64,000 nucleotides of DNA, taken from Ilyomonas sp965277535 (GTDB lineage Bacteria > Bacteroidota > Bacteroidia > Chitinophagales > Chitinophagaceae). A program made the translations under genes and the position numbers. How positions within the stretch are numbered: the stretch's first letter is position 1; every line of letters starts with the position of its first letter. Where the stretch lies: NCBI GenBank assembly GCA_965277535.1, contig OZ255825.1, positions 2,108,001 through 2,172,000 of the forward strand, given 5' to 3'. Under the pieces are notes generated by a model, which was not told the DNA's origin, searched no databases, and saw only the letters and a program-made list of their open reading frames with translations. Positions 62,482 through 64,000 of the stretch are shown one piece after another.

Positions 62482-63276
62482 CTAATAGCTGTCTCCGTCA
62501 ATCATGTTGCCCAGGGTTCCCAAAATGCTGCCTTCCTCTTTGCGTTGCGTAGTGCCATACATCAGGATGCGATGCGCCAAACGGCTTACAGGCAAGGTTT
62601 GTATCCAAATGATTCCAGGACCGCGAAGCGTGGCAAAAAACAAACCTTCGCCACCAAAAAATGAGTTCCGGATGCCGCCAATAAATTGAATGTCGTAATC
62701 AACCGTAGCCGTATAACCTACAAGGCAGCCTGTATCAATTTTTAGAATTTCACCGGCAGCCAGTTCTCTTTGAAACACATGACCACCGGCGTGCATAAAC
62801 GCCATGCCATCGCCTTGTAACTTTTCCATAATAAAACCTTCGCCGCCAAACAAGCCGGTTCCCAATTTGCGCTGAAAAGCAATACTGATGCTTACGCCTT
62901 TTGCCGCGCACAAAAACGCATCTTTCTGACAAATAACAGTGCCGCCCAATTGTTGCAGATTCAGGGCAATAATTTTACCAGCGTACGGCGCTGCAAAGCT
63001 CACATGCTTTTTGCCATAGCCTACGTTGGTAAAAGCAGTCATAAACAAACTTTCGCCAACCAACACGCGCCTGCCCGCATTCAACAGTTTATTAAAAATA
63101 CCACCGCTTTGCTGTGTGCTGCCATCTCCAAAAATGGTTTGCATTTGTATGCCATCATCCATCATTAAAAATGCGCCGCTTTCAGCAACAGCGGTTTCCT
63201 GCGGGTCGAGTTCTATCTCCACATACTGCATTTCTTCACCCACAATGGTATAATCTATCTCGTGGTTTTGTATCAT
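62482..63276 (-). CDS. AIM24/TIGR00266 family protein
   Basis: 264 residues, rich in beta strands and glycine: MQYVEIELDPQETAVAESGAFLMM, FFGGEGLFFATLRGPGIIWIQTLP. The family forms a double-psi-barrel-like fold; no defined reaction. No signal peptide. Upstream of the flippase gene on the same strand. Confidence 0.88.
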   Translation of the reverse strand: MIQNHEIDYTIVGEEMQYVEIELDPQETAVAESGAFLMMDDGIQMQTIFGDGSTQQSGGIFNKLLNAGRRVLVGESLFMTAFTNVGYGKKHVSFAAPYAGKIIALNLQQLGGTVICQKDAFLCAAKGVSISIAFQRKLGTGLFGGEGFIMEKLQGDGMAFMHAGGHVFQRELAAGEILKIDTGCLVGYTATVDYDIQFIGGIRNSFFGGEGLFFATLRGPGIIWIQTLPVSRLAHRILMYGTTQRKEEGSILGTLGNMIDGDSY

Positions 63277-63403
63277 AACAGGTTTTTGTTTTTGTTCGTT
63301 TTTTATGAAGTAGCAAGGAAGCCTTTTGTTTATATTTTTTTATTAAACCAAAATAAAGGCAAGCCTTCTGAACCCTTATTGATAAAAAACAAAAATAGTT
63401 TTT

Positions 63404-63799
63404 ATGATACAACTGATTGTTAAATGCACCGTACTATTTGTATTGGTTACAAGCTTTTCGCAGGCTACTCATGCACAACGCATTTTTGTTGATGTTCAGC
63501 CGCAGGCAAGAGCAGTGCCGCGTCCGTTGGCGCCGCGTTCCAACTACGTTTGGATAGATGGCGAATGGGTACGCCGCGGCAGGCATTATGTGTATCAGCC
63601 GGGCTATTGGGCATCGCCGCGTGCAGGTTGGGTATGGATGCCCGGCCGATGGATAAGAGAGCGCAGAGGCTGGTATTGGACTCCAGGCTCTTGGAAAAGA
63701 GTTCAGCCTCTTTCAACCCTTGCTTTTGTTTTTGCCGCTTTTGTTTACGTCTTTTTATGCCCGCTTTATTTACAAAATTCTACATTATCGCAATATTAA
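63404..63799 (+). CDS. Secreted YXWGXW-repeat protein
   Basis: 131 residues: signal peptide (ends ATHA), then Trp-rich repeats (NYVWIDGEWVRRGRHYVYQP, GYWASPRAGWVWMPGRW, RGWYWTPGSWKRV). Such proteins normally end near the last repeat. Here a hydrophobic tail (LSTLAFVFAAFVYVFLCPLY) follows, encoded partly by an exact TTTGTTTTTGCC (63725-63736). The tail may be a product of a small frameshift or repeat insertion. Confidence 0.8.
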   Translation: MIQLIVKCTVLFVLVTSFSQATHAQRIFVDVQPQARAVPRPLAPRSNYVWIDGEWVRRGRHYVYQPGYWASPRAGWVWMPGRWIRERRGWYWTPGSWKRVQPLSTLAFVFAAFVYVFLCPLYLQNSTLSQY

Positions 63800-63912
63800 A
63801 ATTCGATTAAAAACAAATTAGAACTCGCTTAAAATTGGTTTTGCTGTTGCAGCCGTAATATAATGTTGTGTAATTTACACCTTCATTCAAAAACAATAAA
63901 AAGAATCCAATC

Positions 63913-64000
63913 ATGAAAACAGAACTTGTAACATCTTCGCTGTTATCAGCAATCTTATTTTCATTTCAGTGGGCATCAACACGGGTGCTAAGTGTAGTAT
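63913..64000 (+). CDS. Start of a protein cut by the window edge
   Basis: MKTELVTSSLLSAILFSFQW and nine more residues are visible before the sequence ends. The hydrophobic start may be a signal peptide. Too short to identify. Confidence 0.4.
   Translation, partial: MKTELVTSSLLSAILFSFQWASTRVLSVV

Overview
The window is chromosomal DNA of a Bacteroidota bacterium, most likely of the Chitinophagaceae or a close relative (inference from gene content). The signs are a SusC/SusD pair, a fused LpxC-FabZ protein, secreted DUF4412 proteins, a PadR-PspC pair, a promoter of the TTG-N19-TAnnTTTG type, and poor ribosome binding sites. There is no phage, CRISPR array or rRNA. One tRNA (Phe) and one complete insertion sequence are present.

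Layout. 1-3.5 kb: SusD (cut by the window edge) and SusC, for outer-membrane glycan uptake. 3.8-6.2 kb: tRNA-Phe, asnS and a SMUG2-like uracil-DNA glycosylase. 6.2-9.5 kb: a decay zone with a frameshifted small secreted protein and a Uma2 gene broken into two separated halves. Between the halves lie an IS1182-family element (8-bp direct repeats) and a DUF1330 gene. 9.5-16.6 kb: lipid A genes (lpxA, lpxC-fabZ, lpxD, upstream HD hydrolase), with TerC and a lipid kinase lodged between lpxD and lpxC. Two copies of one foldback repeat bracket the HD-lpxD-TerC-kinase block. 17-19.7 kb: PadR regulator and PspC membrane protein. 19.7-23.4 kb: glycosyltransferase, UDP-galactopyranose mutase and a glycosidase-like protein. 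23.7-30 kb: housekeeping genes (class III aminotransferase, gamma carbonic anhydrase, rsgA, single-domain response regulator, alanine dehydrogenase, tsaE). 30.2-39.5 kb: an efflux operon of TolC-like protein, adaptor and two tandem RND permeases. 39.5-42.9 kb: KDG kinase, KDPG aldolase and a hexuronate-type transporter. 42.9-43.5 kb: a PBECR-like/DUF2283 pair. 43.6-46.5 kb: LytTR response regulator and TPR histidine kinase. 46.8-55.0 kb: a run of about ten secreted, lipoprotein or membrane genes of unknown role. 55.3-64 kb: secreted amidohydrolase, penicillin acylase family protein, PfkB kinase, flippase, AIM24-family protein and YXWGXW protein.

The strongest unexplained signal is not a gene. 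The 12-mer GGCAAAAACAAA (or its complement) occurs 14 times, and the 11-mer GCAAAAACAAA 19 times, where well under one is expected by chance. Sites lie between genes or in weakly constrained coding segments such as signal peptides, protein tails and linkers. This resembles uptake-type signature sequences. A second pattern is degenerate 7-bp tandem repeats at gene ends, often as inverted arrays. Several distinct foldback elements add to a dense repeat landscape.

All coordinates and motifs were read by eye; family names rest on motif recognition without database searches.
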